DNA of 64,000 nt from an uncultured Prevotellaceae bacterium. Its GTDB lineage: Bacteria > Bacteroidota > Bacteroidia > Bacteroidales > Bacteroidaceae. The stretch's first letter is position 1. Every line of letters starts with the position of its first letter. The stretch lies in assembly GCA_946534585.1 (NCBI GenBank), contig CAMNCV010000070.1:1-64000 (forward strand), given 5' to 3'. The position numbers and the translations under genes were made by a program. The notes under the pieces are model-generated. The model had not been told where the DNA came from. It ran no database searches and was given only the letters and a program-made list of their open reading frames with translations. Shown here piece by piece: positions 49,267 to 58,476 of the stretch.

Positions 49267-50439
49267 ATGAATATACAATTCCAACTTACGAAAGATGCCA
49301 GTTACTCGCTGGCACTTATCTCTGACGAGAAGAAAAATGCCGTTCTGCGTCGCATTGCCGACGAGATAGGACGACAGAGTGAGTCACTGCTCGCTGCCAA
49401 CGCTCGCGACCTCAGCCGTATGGATAAGGCTAATCCGCTTTATGACCGCCTGCAGCTGACGCCGGAGCGCCTCGATGGCATAGCCTCTGATATGCGCCAT
49501 GTGGCTGACCTGCCGTCACCATTGGGACATATCACTAAGGACCATACGCTTGAGAATGGTCTGCGCCTGTATCGTGTGGCAGTGCCTTTCGGCGTTATAG
49601 GCATGGTTTACGAGGCAAGGCCTAACGTATCGTTCGATGTTTTCTCGCTATGCTTCAAGTCAGGCAATGCCTGTGTGCTCAAAGGAGGTAAGGATGCCGA
49701 TGACTCCAACCGCGCGATTGTCGCAATGATACGCCATATATTAAAAGAGGAGGATATCAATCCCGACGTAATCAATCTCTTGCCAGCCACGCATGAGGCT
49801 ACTGGCGAGATGCTTAACGCCGTGGGTTATATTGACCTTTGTATTCCTCGCGGCGGCAAGAAACTCATAGAGTTCGTGCGCGACAATGCCAAGGTGCCCG
49901 TGATTGAGACTGGTGCCGGTGTAGTCCATACCTACTTCGATAAGGATGGCGACCTGGAGAAGGGCAAGCGCATCATCGAGAATGCCAAGACGCGCCGCGT
50001 ATCGGTATGCAATGCGCTTGACTGCCTGCTCGTTCATCGTGACCGTGAGAAGGATATACCTGCGCTGCTGGAACCGATGAAGGGCAGGGTAGAGTTCCAT
50101 TATTCCGACTATGGCAAGGAATGGATGTCGTATGACCTTTCAATCAAGGTGGTTGACTCGCTCGATGATGCACTGGCTCACATACGAAAGTACAGCAGTG
50201 GTCACTCAGAAAGCATCGTGACAGAAAACCGTGAGACAGCCCTGCGCTTCCAAAAGGAGGTTGATGCCGCCTGCGTTTATTGGAACGCACCTACCAGCTT
50301 CACCGATGGAGCGCAGTTCGGACTTGGTGCTGAGATTGGTATCTCAACGCAGAAACTCGGTCCGCGAGGTCCGATGGCATTGGAAGAAATGACTACTTAT
50401 AAATGGATTATAGAGGGCGATGGCCAGATAAGAGCATGA
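49267..50439 (+). CDS. proA: Glutamate-5-semialdehyde dehydrogenase
   Basis: ATG 49267 gives [20 protein letters not shown] and a 390-residue protein; a TTG at 49243 lies inside the promoter. Family features are visible: [33 protein letters not shown] (about 115-150), the catalytic cysteine in [17 protein letters not shown] (about residue 247) and the C-terminal [37 protein letters not shown]. The enzyme reduces glutamyl-5-phosphate in proline synthesis. No proB is next to it; instead its stop overlaps the murF start by 4 nt (ATGA), an unusual pairing of proline and cell-wall genes. Confidence 0.96.
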   Translation: MNIQFQLTKDASYSLALISDEKKNAVLRRIADEIGRQSESLLAANARDLSRMDKANPLYDRLQLTPERLDGIASDMRHVADLPSPLGHITKDHTLENGLRLYRVAVPFGVIGMVYEARPNVSFDVFSLCFKSGNACVLKGGKDADDSNRAIVAMIRHILKEEDINPDVINLLPATHEATGEMLNAVGYIDLCIPRGGKKLIEFVRDNAKVPVIETGAGVVHTYFDKDGDLEKGKRIIENAKTRRVSVCNALDCLLVHRDREKDIPALLEPMKGRVEFHYSDYGKEWMSYDLSIKVVDSLDDALAHIRKYSSGHSESIVTENRETALRFQKEVDAACVYWNAPTSFTDGAQFGLGAEIGISTQKLGPRGPMALEEMTTYKWIIEGDGQIRA

Positions 50440-51737
50440 ACGGAAAGAGCATTTACGAGATATTCTGTGAAGACTGCAATATGCAGGTCACGACGGATAG
50501 CCGCAACTGTCCGGAGGGCAGTATGTTTATAGCCTTGAAAGGCGATAAGTTTAATGGCAACGAGTATGCTGAACAGGCTCTGAAGAAGGGCTGTGCTTAC
50601 GCTGTAGTCGATGAGGAAAAGTATGTTACGGATAAACGTACCATATTGGTAAGTAACGGTTTGGAGGCATTGCAGCAGCTTGCAGGCGAGCATCGCCGTA
50701 AGTTCCAGATTCCAGTCATAGGCATTACCGGCACCAATGGCAAGACTACCACCAAGGAACTAATTGCTGCCGTGCTCGGTAAGAAATATAATGTGCTTTA
50801 TACTCAGGGTAATCTGAATAATCATATCGGTGTGCCTCTTACGCTGCTACGCCTCAGAAAGGAGCACGACGTGGCCATAATAGAGATGGGAGCAAACCAT
50901 CCTGGCGAGATAAAGCCGTTGACAGAAATAGCCAATCCTACGGCGGGATTGATAACTAACGTTGGAAAGGCACATTTGGAGGGGTTCGGCTCCTTTGAGA
51001 CGTTGGTGCAGACAAAGTGTGAGATGTATGATGCTCTTAAGTATGCGAGCCCCGAAGGCGTGGCGTTCGTTGACTATGACAACGAGATTTTGATGAAACA
51101 AGTACGTAGTCGCTTACATCTGCAGAAGACATACGGTACGGATGAGCACTCCGATACGCGCGGCTCGCTTATGGATAGCGACCCCTATATGCGCCTCAGG
51201 GTTATTGATGATAACAAGGAATATGAGGTAGCGACACATCTTGTGGGTGCGTACAACCTGAAAAATGCACTCGCCGCTGTCGCCGTAGGAAAACACTTTG
51301 GGGTGGCAATGGGCGACATCATTGCCGCACTGGAGGAGTATGTGCCGACGAATAACCGTTCGCAGATGAAGGAAACGGCTAACAACCGCCTGATAATTGA
51401 TACCTATAACGCTAACCCTACGTCGATGATGGCGGCTCTTGAGAACTTCACTCAGATGAAGGGCGATAACAAGATGCTCATACTCGGCAACATGGGTGAA
51501 CTCGGAAGCATAAGTCGTGAGGAGCATCAACGTATCGTTGATTATCTGCGTGATAACGGGTATGACGAGGTATGGCTCGTAGGTAAGGGCTTTGAGGATA
51601 TCGATTGCCAGTATCGTAAGTTCCGTGACGTCAGCGATGTGAAACAGGAAATTACGACAAACCCTGTCAAGGGCAAACTGATAATGATTAAGGGCTCAAA
51701 CAGTAATCGTCTGTTTGAACTGCCGGAGTTGCTCTGA
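50436..51737 (+). CDS. murF: UDP-N-acetylmuramoyl-tripeptide--D-Ala-D-Ala ligase
   Basis: ATG 50436 overlaps the proA stop (ATGA) and gives a 433-residue product [15 protein letters not shown]; the frame is open from 50403 but that part is inside proA. The Mur ligase P-loop is [13 protein letters not shown] (about 95-107), followed by [20 protein letters not shown] and [10 protein letters not shown], all conserved in MurF. It adds D-Ala-D-Ala to the UDP-MurNAc tripeptide in the cytoplasm with ATP. It is followed by the argE-like gene after 45 nt. Length is normal. Confidence 0.95.
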   Translation: MNGKSIYEIFCEDCNMQVTTDSRNCPEGSMFIALKGDKFNGNEYAEQALKKGCAYAVVDEEKYVTDKRTILVSNGLEALQQLAGEHRRKFQIPVIGITGTNGKTTTKELIAAVLGKKYNVLYTQGNLNNHIGVPLTLLRLRKEHDVAIIEMGANHPGEIKPLTEIANPTAGLITNVGKAHLEGFGSFETLVQTKCEMYDALKYASPEGVAFVDYDNEILMKQVRSRLHLQKTYGTDEHSDTRGSLMDSDPYMRLRVIDDNKEYEVATHLVGAYNLKNALAAVAVGKHFGVAMGDIIAALEEYVPTNNRSQMKETANNRLIIDTYNANPTSMMAALENFTQMKGDNKMLILGNMGELGSISREEHQRIVDYLRDNGYDEVWLVGKGFEDIDCQYRKFRDVSDVKQEITTNPVKGKLIMIKGSNSNRLFELPELL

Positions 51738-51782
51738 TATTACGTGATTGCCACTTGACGTGGCAGAGAAAGGATAGCCAAT

Positions 51783-52922
51783 ATGACAGATAAGGAGATA
51801 GAAAAATACGTCGATGATGCCGTGGAACTGCTCAAGCGGCTTATAGCCACACCGCGAGTGAGCCGTGATGAGGCTGCTGCTGCCGACATAATGGAGCAGA
51901 CTATGCGCCAGTATGGCTTTCAGCCAGAGCGCAAGGGCAATAACCTCTGGATATGCTCTGACGGTTGGGACGACGATGTTCCGACGATAATGCTTAACGC
52001 TCACATTGACACCGTTAAACCCGTGGCTACCTGGACGCGTGACCCTTTCATGCCAACGCAGGAGGATGACCGTCTTTACGGTCTCGGTTCCAATGACTGC
52101 GGAGGTGGATTGGTGAGCCTGTTGCAGGTGTTCAGGTATCTGACTGCACCTCAGACATATGAGACTGAGCAGTCGAAAGGTGGTGCAGAGCGCAGATATA
52201 ACCTCGTGTATCTTGCTTCGTGTGAGGAGGAAGTGAGTGGCATTGGTGGCATAAGGAGCGTACTCACCGATACAACTCTGGCGGAACTCATTGACAAAGC
52301 CAAAAACGGAGCAGGCATAGTGGCAGTCGTTGGTGAACCTACAGGTATGCAACCTGCCATAGCAGAGCGCGGCCTTATGGTGATTGATGCCACTGCTCAC
52401 GGCAAAAGTGGTCATGCTGCACGCAACGAAGGCGTGAATGCTATATACGAAGCACTTGATGACCTCGTGTTCATACGTGATTACAAATTCGAGAAAGTGT
52501 CGGATTTGCTCGGACCAACGAAGATGCAATGCACCGTGGTAAATAGTGGAACGCAGCACAATGTGGTGCCTGATGAGTGTCGTTTCATCATTGATGTGCG
52601 CACGAATGAGCATTACACCAATGAAGATGTGTTTGCTTTCCTGCAGTCACGGCTACACAGTGAGATTAAGGCTCGTTCCTTCCATCTACATTCTTCGAGC
52701 ATATCTCGTGAGCATCCGCTTGTGAAGCGTTGCATAGAGATGGGCATGACACCATTTGGTTCGCCCACGCTCTCTGACCAAGCGCTGATGCGTTTCCCCT
52801 CGTTTAAGTTCGGACCAGGTGAGAGTTCGCGCTCACACAGTGCCGATGAGTACATCTGCATCTCAGAGATACGTGATGCAATAACGAAGTATGCTGATTT
52901 GTTGGCTATTCATAATTCGTAA
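51783..52922 (+). CDS. argE: M20 deacetylase, ArgE-like
   Basis: The 379-residue product is an M20 metallohydrolase: zinc-site LNAHIDTVKP (about 77-86), GLGSNDCGGGLVSLL (about 102-116) with the bridging aspartate, and catalytic glutamate in LASCEEEVSGIGG. The C-terminal end contains the third zinc histidine region (GPGESSRSHSADEYICISEI). In Bacteroidetes this type acts on N-acetyl- or N-succinyl-citrulline/ornithine in arginine synthesis. The alternative is a related M20 deacylase (DapE-like). It follows murF and may be read with it, ahead of the phosphoethanolamine-transferase-like gene. Confidence 0.82.
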   Translation: MTDKEIEKYVDDAVELLKRLIATPRVSRDEAAAADIMEQTMRQYGFQPERKGNNLWICSDGWDDDVPTIMLNAHIDTVKPVATWTRDPFMPTQEDDRLYGLGSNDCGGGLVSLLQVFRYLTAPQTYETEQSKGGAERRYNLVYLASCEEEVSGIGGIRSVLTDTTLAELIDKAKNGAGIVAVVGEPTGMQPAIAERGLMVIDATAHGKSGHAARNEGVNAIYEALDDLVFIRDYKFEKVSDLLGPTKMQCTVVNSGTQHNVVPDECRFIIDVRTNEHYTNEDVFAFLQSRLHSEIKARSFHLHSSSISREHPLVKRCIEMGMTPFGSPTLSDQALMRFPSFKFGPGESSRSHSADEYICISEIRDAITKYADLLAIHNS

Positions 52923-52986
52923 TACGTGTTTTCTATTCATAACTTCTAATTCCTAATCCTTGGTATTATCAGGGATAGACTTGAAA

Positions 52987-54783
52987 ATGACAGTAAAAAA
53001 ACTGAAATACATATTCCATACAATTTGGGTTCATTCCATAGGTTCGGTGATATACTATCTGCCTTTGTTCGTCGCAACGGTGGTATTGCTCAGTCCTGGT
53101 TGCTTTAACCCAGATGAACCGCTAAGCTATTTTACTGGACTTTCTAATCTCTTTGCCTTTGATGCTGAATTCGGAGATCATTTTATACGCAATGATCTAT
53201 ATTATGTCATTGGCATAGCCAGCGTGTCGTGCGTCCTTGTCAGTTTACTGACAAGGACGCACGTTTCTACGTTCCTACGTTCCGTGTGGTATGCTTTGCT
53301 GATAGTTACATTCATAACTCGCCGTTTTCTGCTATGGACCTTCGATACCGATATCAATGCCGAAACAATCAGTATGATGTTGGAGACAAATTCTGATGAG
53401 GTCACAGGTTTTGTGCAGTCGTTTCTGTTAACATGGCAAGTTGTGAAATACATAATAAAGGCTCTGCTGATTGCAGTGCTCATCGTAGCATCAGAATGCC
53501 TATGGAAGAAATACAGACAACGCATAATAGATAGTCAGAACGCTATATTTGGCAGCACACTTGTTGTTCTTGTTCTGATGCCATTTGCAATAATGTCGGC
53601 ATCAACGTACAAGTATCTCGATTGGGTTCCTGTACAGAACACAGTATCATCAGTTGTCATTGCTTTTGACGGAATAAAAGCGAAAACTGAGGAGGCTATG
53701 TTTTTTTACACCACGGTAGAGAGGACTGATAAAGAAATTCCAGCTGTAGCTGGTGATGATACGCTCGACGTGGTATTTGTTATCGGAGAGAGTTTTATTC
53801 GCTCCCATGCTTCAATATATGGATATGTCATGCCGACAACACCTTGTATGAAAAGTGAGGAGAAAAAAGGAAATCTTATAGCATATTCTGACGTGATGTC
53901 TCCTTTCAATGCTACAACACTCGCAATGAAGAATATGCTTTCGCTAAACCACTTGACAGCTGATGAGAAGTGGAACCGTTATGCCTTTTGGCCACAGATA
54001 TTTCGTAAAGCAGGTTTCGCAACACTTGTTTTCGACAACCAGCGAGGTGATGACCGCCACTATAGTGGTTCTTTCTATGAGATGTACTCGCCGAAAGTTA
54101 CGTCAGTATGTTTTGACTGTGTAGCTAAAGATCAGTGGCACTTTGATCATGAAATGCCACCATATGTTGAAGAGGAACTGAGTAAACGAAATAAAAGAAC
54201 TTTCTTTTTGATGCACCTCTGGGGACAGCATTTCCATTTTGCTCAGAGATACCCGAAAGAAGCTGCCGTATTCTCTGCTACAGATATAAAGCGCAAGGAA
54301 GCATGGATTACGAATGAAAAACGCCAACTGATAGCCGATTATGATAATGCAGTGCATCTGACCGACAAGACACTTGGAATGTTGTTTGATCTCTTCCGTA
54401 ATCGTTGTGCCGTATTGGTATTTGTTTCTGACCATGGCGAGGAGGTATATGACTATCGAGATCGCACCAATCGACCTGGCATGGACAAGACTATGAAGAC
54501 TTCATACGCTCGCAGCCAGCATTCCACACCGTTTGTGGTGTGGATGTCCGACCGCTACAAGGCTACGTATCCTGATGTGGTAAAGGCGGTGGAGCAAGCG
54601 AAAGACCGTCCGTATAGCCATGACCTCGTGGGACAGATGATGCTGACTCTGGGACGTGTCAAATCCTCCCATTACCGCAGTGAGGACGATGTGCTCAGTG
54701 CGGGTTACAAGCCAGGCAAACGCTTTATATATGTAGGAAATCAGAAACTCGACTACGACAGTTTGATGCGTAGCCGAGAGTGA
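52987..54783 (+). CDS. Phosphoethanolamine transferase-like membrane enzyme (EptA-type)
   Basis: ATG 52987 gives a 598-residue product with five N-terminal helices (about 15-35, 55-75, 95-115, 150-172, 190-210) and a periplasmic sulfatase-fold domain. Metal-site motifs are visible: DVVFVIGESFIRSHASIYGY (about 258-277, zinc glutamate in GES), the nucleophile threonine in SPFNATTLAMKN, MHLWGQHFHF and FVSDHGEEVYDY. These enzymes move phosphoethanolamine from phosphatidylethanolamine to lipid A or other glycans, lowering surface charge and sensitivity to cationic peptides. A perfect 36-bp palindrome (53228-53263) sits in the coding sequence between helices two and three. Base composition is slightly more AT-rich than argE upstream. 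Confidence 0.88.
   Translation: MTVKKLKYIFHTIWVHSIGSVIYYLPLFVATVVLLSPGCFNPDEPLSYFTGLSNLFAFDAEFGDHFIRNDLYYVIGIASVSCVLVSLLTRTHVSTFLRSVWYALLIVTFITRRFLLWTFDTDINAETISMMLETNSDEVTGFVQSFLLTWQVVKYIIKALLIAVLIVASECLWKKYRQRIIDSQNAIFGSTLVVLVLMPFAIMSASTYKYLDWVPVQNTVSSVVIAFDGIKAKTEEAMFFYTTVERTDKEIPAVAGDDTLDVVFVIGESFIRSHASIYGYVMPTTPCMKSEEKKGNLIAYSDVMSPFNATTLAMKNMLSLNHLTADEKWNRYAFWPQIFRKAGFATLVFDNQRGDDRHYSGSFYEMYSPKVTSVCFDCVAKDQWHFDHEMPPYVEEELSKRNKRTFFLMHLWGQHFHFAQRYPKEAAVFSATDIKRKEAWITNEKRQLIADYDNAVHLTDKTLGMLFDLFRNRCAVLVFVSDHGEEVYDYRDRTNRPGMDKTMKTSYARSQHSTPFVVWMSDRYKATYPDVVKAVEQAKDRPYSHDLVGQMMLTLGRVKSSHYRSEDDVLSAGYKPGKRFIYVGNQKLDYDSLMRSRE
53228..53263. repeat. Perfect 17-bp-arm palindrome inside a coding sequence
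   Basis: CGTGCGTCCTTGTCAGT, loop TT, then the exact complement ACTGACAAGGACGCACG. It encodes about residues 81-92 (CVLVSLLTRTHV) of the EptA-type protein. In mRNA it would form a very stable hairpin. Confidence 0.95.
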
Positions 54784-54825
54784 CAATCAATGCTTTGAGG
54801 GATTGCAATCAATGCGTCAAGGAGT
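54784..54825. repeat. Two-copy 22-bp direct repeat right after a stop codon
   Basis: CAATCAATGC at 54784 and at 54806 open two similar 20-22-bp units (CAATCAATGCTTTGAGGGAT then CAATCAATGCGTCAAGGAG). The first base follows the TGA of the EptA-type gene. Confidence 0.65.
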
Positions 54826-54838
54826 AACGGGGTTTGCA

Positions 54839-56137
54839 TTAGGAAATAGAAGTTATTTCCGCTCCGGGATAATAGAATGTCAGTATGTCTTTGTAGTCGA
54901 TGCCTTTAGCCCCCATTACGGCAGCTCCTATCTGGCAAAGACCTACGCCGTGTCCCCAGCCACGACCGTTGATTACGAAGCGTTTGGGGAAGCCGTCGGC
55001 ATCGTACTGGCTTTCCTCTACCGTAAACCATGAACTGTACAGATGGCTTTCAGATAAAGTCTTGCGGATTTCCAATTCCTTCCCTATCACCATCGTATGC
55101 TTCTCGCCCACTATCCGCAGTAAGGTGATGCGGCCGCTCTTGCCACGTTCTACGGGTTCCAGTGAGCGTATGCGGCCGAAATCAATGCCACGCTTTCGGC
55201 TGATGAGTTCTGACAACTGCTCCTGAGTGTATTCTACTGACCAGTTATAGAAATCGATGGTCTCCTGATCATAGTCGTTGAGTACCTCAGAGAGTATCTT
55301 CCTGTCATCAGTATTGCAGTAAGGGTCAGTCACGCTGCGCAGATAAGGCTTGGTAATATTGTCCCAACAATACTGATATTCCTCGGTTATTCCACCACAA
55401 CATTTAGAGAATCGCGTGTCGCAAATCTCCCCCTTGTAGGTCAATATCTGTCCCCTTGTAGTGCTTACGGCTTCCACTACGTGGGGATTGTTGGCGTTAG
55501 TGATGCCTTGGTAGCGCTGGCAATGGTCGTCAGCGCATACATCGAAGAGTGTATGGTCTTCGCGATCATACCATTTTATCAGCGAAGATGCAGTCTGTGA
55601 AGATTGAATAGTGACGGGTGAAGGATTAGGTTTTTCATCAGACTGTGCAATGCCGTATCCTTTTTCAGGCTCTCTTTTGTCGTTATTTCTCCTTCCCTCT
55701 TCCTTTTCAAGCATGGCAAGTAGCCATGAGCGTGATATCACGGCATGAGCCTTTAGCAGTTCGGGACTTGATGTAGATGACATCTCGCTTGATATTACGC
55801 TTTCCAGATAACGCTCTACTGGCAGCGTATTGATAGCGCAAAGCTTGTCGCCATCAACTATGATGCGCAGTGAACCGAGAAACGTCTGCGTCTGCTTTCG
55901 CTCCCAATGGAAGTTGACTCCTATCACTACATCCTCAATACTGAACGAGTAATCTGTCGCTTGTGGCTTGAAAATGAGTTCTTTAAAAGTCTGTCCCTGC
56001 CACTGGATTACGCCGTCAGTGCAATGCACCTCGTGGGCACCGCTGACCTCATTGTCATCTTGTATATATATGCCGTTAAGATGAAAACGGATATACTGGG
56101 CGCTTACGATGCCCACATTCACCATTTTTTCAGCCAT
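54839..56137 (-). CDS. SpoIID/LytB-domain protein
   Basis: ATG 56137 gives MAEKMVNVGIVSAQYIRFHL and 432 residues; the longer frame from 56311 lies inside the upstream gene and is arginine-rich nonsense. SpoIID features: VISSEMSSTSSPELLKAHAVISRSWLLAM (about 115-143), TRGQILTYKGEICDTRFSKCCGG (about 235-257) and GRGWGHGVGLCQIGAAVMGAKGIDYKDILTFYYPGAEI near the C-terminus. SpoIID proteins cut glycan strands lacking stem peptides. There is no signal peptide, which is unusual for a wall enzyme. The start shares one base with the stop of the DUF4922 gene (TAATG), so translation is coupled. Confidence 0.88.
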   Translation of the reverse strand: MAEKMVNVGIVSAQYIRFHLNGIYIQDDNEVSGAHEVHCTDGVIQWQGQTFKELIFKPQATDYSFSIEDVVIGVNFHWERKQTQTFLGSLRIIVDGDKLCAINTLPVERYLESVISSEMSSTSSPELLKAHAVISRSWLLAMLEKEEGRRNNDKREPEKGYGIAQSDEKPNPSPVTIQSSQTASSLIKWYDREDHTLFDVCADDHCQRYQGITNANNPHVVEAVSTTRGQILTYKGEICDTRFSKCCGGITEEYQYCWDNITKPYLRSVTDPYCNTDDRKILSEVLNDYDQETIDFYNWSVEYTQEQLSELISRKRGIDFGRIRSLEPVERGKSGRITLLRIVGEKHTMVIGKELEIRKTLSESHLYSSWFTVEESQYDADGFPKRFVINGRGWGHGVGLCQIGAAVMGAKGIDYKDILTFYYPGAEITSIS

Positions 56138-56994
56138 TATCGTATCTTGTTGATTATGTTTCTCACCTCTGTCTCCGTCATGCTCACCTCCTTGAGTATA
56201 TCCGTTACGGCCTTCTCGTCGAGCTCGTTGAAGTCTTTCTCCTGTGGAGTAATGATAAGACCGCCCATGTCGAGCGCACCAGGACTTACGAGAGTGCCGT
56301 GGTCGTAACACGCCGGACGGTGTTTGCTACGAGGAAATAGCAGTGCTATCTGCTCTCCCTGCTCAAGCCAAGTGATTATGTTGACATCGTTGCCGATAAA
56401 GGGCAGCGTCTCGATGCGTGGCTTTCCCTTAACTGCAATCACTGGGCATGCGTATGCCTTGACCAGTCCTACCTGTGCTCCATTGTACTCTTTGAGCCAC
56501 TCTACATCGTTGTTCCAAAGTCGTTGTATGGGCAATAGCCCCGACGTACCGGCCTGCAGATGAGCATGGTCGGGAGCTGAAGCGCCGCAGTGGGGACCGT
56601 TGTAGAATATCATCAGCGATGAATCAAGGTCGAATATTGCACTGATGCACTCCTCAAACAGGCTGATTTCCTGTGGCTTGTGTTGTTTCAGCGGTATGGT
56701 ATAGTGCTGATGCAGGATGGGGTAGGGGTTAACGAGTATCTCAGCACAGCCTAAATCAACAGCAAACTGCTCTTTAGGTCTGTTAGATGAGCAAAGAAAG
56801 CACGGCCTTTTGCCTGATACTGCTTTCTTGATGTCGGCACCTGTTGATACTATGCGTGCAGGATTATGCTGCAAGAGCAACTGCCCAACTTGTCTTGTCT
56901 TCACGTTTTTCAGTGCCTCGTAGCGCGCGCGAGCCTCTGGCCACAGCCTCAGTTGCTGGTCGAAGAAATCCTTTATCGTGTTCGTTCTTTCCAT
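56137..56994 (-). CDS. DUF4922 HIT/GalT-like nucleotidyl enzyme
   Basis: The 285-residue product contains PCFLC (64-68), PYPILHQHYTIPL (about 91-103), and PDHAHLQAG (141-149), so it has a CxxC metal-type site and the H-x-H-x-Q triad of the HIT/GalT/Ap4A-phosphorylase superfamily (His143, His145, Gln147). Bacteroidetes proteins of this length are annotated DUF4922. I infer a nucleotide-sugar or dinucleotide phosphate transfer reaction; the substrate is unknown. It lies 8 nt after the GT2 gene and overlaps the SpoIID-like gene by one base. The three genes form a conserved-looking operon of cell-surface flavour. Confidence 0.8.
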   Translation of the reverse strand: MERTNTIKDFFDQQLRLWPEARARYEALKNVKTRQVGQLLLQHNPARIVSTGADIKKAVSGKRPCFLCSSNRPKEQFAVDLGCAEILVNPYPILHQHYTIPLKQHKPQEISLFEECISAIFDLDSSLMIFYNGPHCGASAPDHAHLQAGTSGLLPIQRLWNNDVEWLKEYNGAQVGLVKAYACPVIAVKGKPRIETLPFIGNDVNIITWLEQGEQIALLFPRSKHRPACYDHGTLVSPGALDMGGLIITPQEKDFNELDEKAVTDILKEVSMTETEVRNIINKIR

Positions 56995-57002
56995 ACAGAG
57001 GA

Positions 57003-58421
57003 CTATTTTGAGTTCATACGCAGTCTTGCACGCAGTTCGATGGTGCGCAACTTGTCTTTATATTGGTTGTTAGCGTTGATGCGGTCAATGCTCAGCGCAG
57101 CATCACTGTTGCCCCCCCAGCGACGGCAAAGATACAGTTCGTCATATATTCTTCCTATGCGATGATGTCGGCTGAAATGTAGTCCGAGTGCATAGTCTTC
57201 GCCGTAGCTGGTATTTGGGAAACCAACCTTTCGCAGCAGAGGCGTAAAGAAGGCACGCGGTGCCCCGAGACCGTTGATGCGCAGGGCATTGTTAGGTCCG
57301 TTTTCGTCAGTCCACTCGCGGTGGTCGATGATGCCAGGTGGCAGCGTATTGAGGTCGAAGTCGCACATACGGTAAGAGCCTATCACCATTGCAGCTTTCT
57401 TCTCGTGGAAACAATCCACTATGCTTTGCAGCGTATCGGGCGAAGAATAGAGGTCGTCGGAGTCAAGTTGCACGGCGAAACGTCCACAATGGTCGCTGTA
57501 AATTGCCTCATTCCAGCATCCGCCAATGCCCAGGTCGGTGCGGTCGGGCGTGATTGTTATTAGTGAAGAGTGAGGAGTGGGGCGTGAAGAATTGGAATTG
57601 CTGTTTGACTGTGCGGACGTCTCGGTGCCATCTTCCAGTGATATTTGCTCCAATTCTTGTTTCAGTTCACTCAGTATCTCGGTGGTGCCGTCGGTAGAAT
57701 GGTTGTCAACCACTATCACATTGTAGGGGAACGACGTCTTTTGGCTTAGTGCGCTCCTGACCGCATCGGCTATGGTTTTGACGCGGTTGAACACAGGGAT
57801 GATGACCGAAGCCTCCACGGGGAATGTCCCCTCGGTGAAGTCGGGCTCCTTCCTGACGGTGGTGTCCACTGCCGCTCCTATCTTGCGCAGATGTTCCGTG
57901 CAGGCACGCTCCATCTCAATCTGTACCTCGCGGTTGCGCGGATTGACATAATCAAACTGCTTCTCACCGCTTTTGCGCGTGTCGAGTTCCTCCTCTGTAT
58001 ATAGATATTCGTTAAGGTGGAACACCATTCCGCAGCGCTGCATATACAGACGCATGGCATATACGCCGGCATACTTGTAGTCGGTAGGGTCAGAAGCCAC
58101 GAAGTCCCTCAGCGCACTGGTACGCAGAAGGAGCAAGCCACCGAAGTCGAAATCGTCGCGCAGTGCCCCCTCCTGCAGGTCGATTACGGGATGCTGCTCG
58201 CGTTTTCCGTTGGTCATGGTATAATAATCAGAGTAGAGCATCAGCGCCCCTGTGTCGTCAGCCACGTGCGCCATGCGTTCCAGAGCATTCATGCCCAGGG
58301 AATACTCAGTGGGTTTTGTTGAAATGATGACATACTCTGCCGTGGCATCCTGCGCAATCTGGCGCAGTGACGACGTAGAGCGTATTGGCGAGAATTGTTG
58401 TATTATCTCTATATTCTGCAT
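57003..58421 (-). CDS. Family 2 glycosyltransferase with repeat-derived insert
   Basis: The 472-residue product has an N-terminal region (about 1-190) that looks like a diverged nucleotide-diphosphosugar fold ([39 protein letters not shown]) and a C-terminal GT2 domain starting [23 protein letters not shown] (about 203-225), with [10 protein letters not shown], then [15 protein letters not shown] (metal DxD) and [14 protein letters not shown]. Residues about 273-287 ([14 protein letters not shown] region) come from a repeat of the GTGAAGAGTG type and interrupt the strand before [13 protein letters not shown]. Acceptor unknown. It starts the operon with DUF4922 and SpoIID-like genes; array E lies upstream. 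Confidence 0.87.
   Translation of the reverse strand: MQNIEIIQQFSPIRSTSSLRQIAQDATAEYVIISTKPTEYSLGMNALERMAHVADDTGALMLYSDYYTMTNGKREQHPVIDLQEGALRDDFDFGGLLLLRTSALRDFVASDPTDYKYAGVYAMRLYMQRCGMVFHLNEYLYTEEELDTRKSGEKQFDYVNPRNREVQIEMERACTEHLRKIGAAVDTTVRKEPDFTEGTFPVEASVIIPVFNRVKTIADAVRSALSQKTSFPYNVIVVDNHSTDGTTEILSELKQELEQISLEDGTETSAQSNSNSNSSRPTPHSSLITITPDRTDLGIGGCWNEAIYSDHCGRFAVQLDSDDLYSSPDTLQSIVDCFHEKKAAMVIGSYRMCDFDLNTLPPGIIDHREWTDENGPNNALRINGLGAPRAFFTPLLRKVGFPNTSYGEDYALGLHFSRHHRIGRIYDELYLCRRWGGNSDAALSIDRINANNQYKDKLRTIELRARLRMNSK
57563..57602. repeat. Intergenic-type repeat inside the GT2 coding sequence
   Basis: TAGTGAAGAGTGAGGAGTGG and the following CGTGAAGAATTGGAATTG resemble the inverted repeat arms at 29709-29805. 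In the gene it encodes a Ser/Asn/Pro-rich linker without shifting the frame. Confidence 0.65.
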
Positions 58422-58476
58422 AGTGTCGTAGTGTGATATTCTTGGGTTCGTTTTTTGCTGTGTATGCTGTCACAAA

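Noticed and set aside
51696..52613. 305-codon open frame opposite argE and the end of murF
   Set aside because: The argE frame has clear M20 motifs; the opposite frame has no recognisable features.
56138..56311. Longer start for the SpoIID-like protein
   Set aside because: The added 58 residues overlap the DUF4922 gene and are an arginine-rich out-of-frame reading of it.
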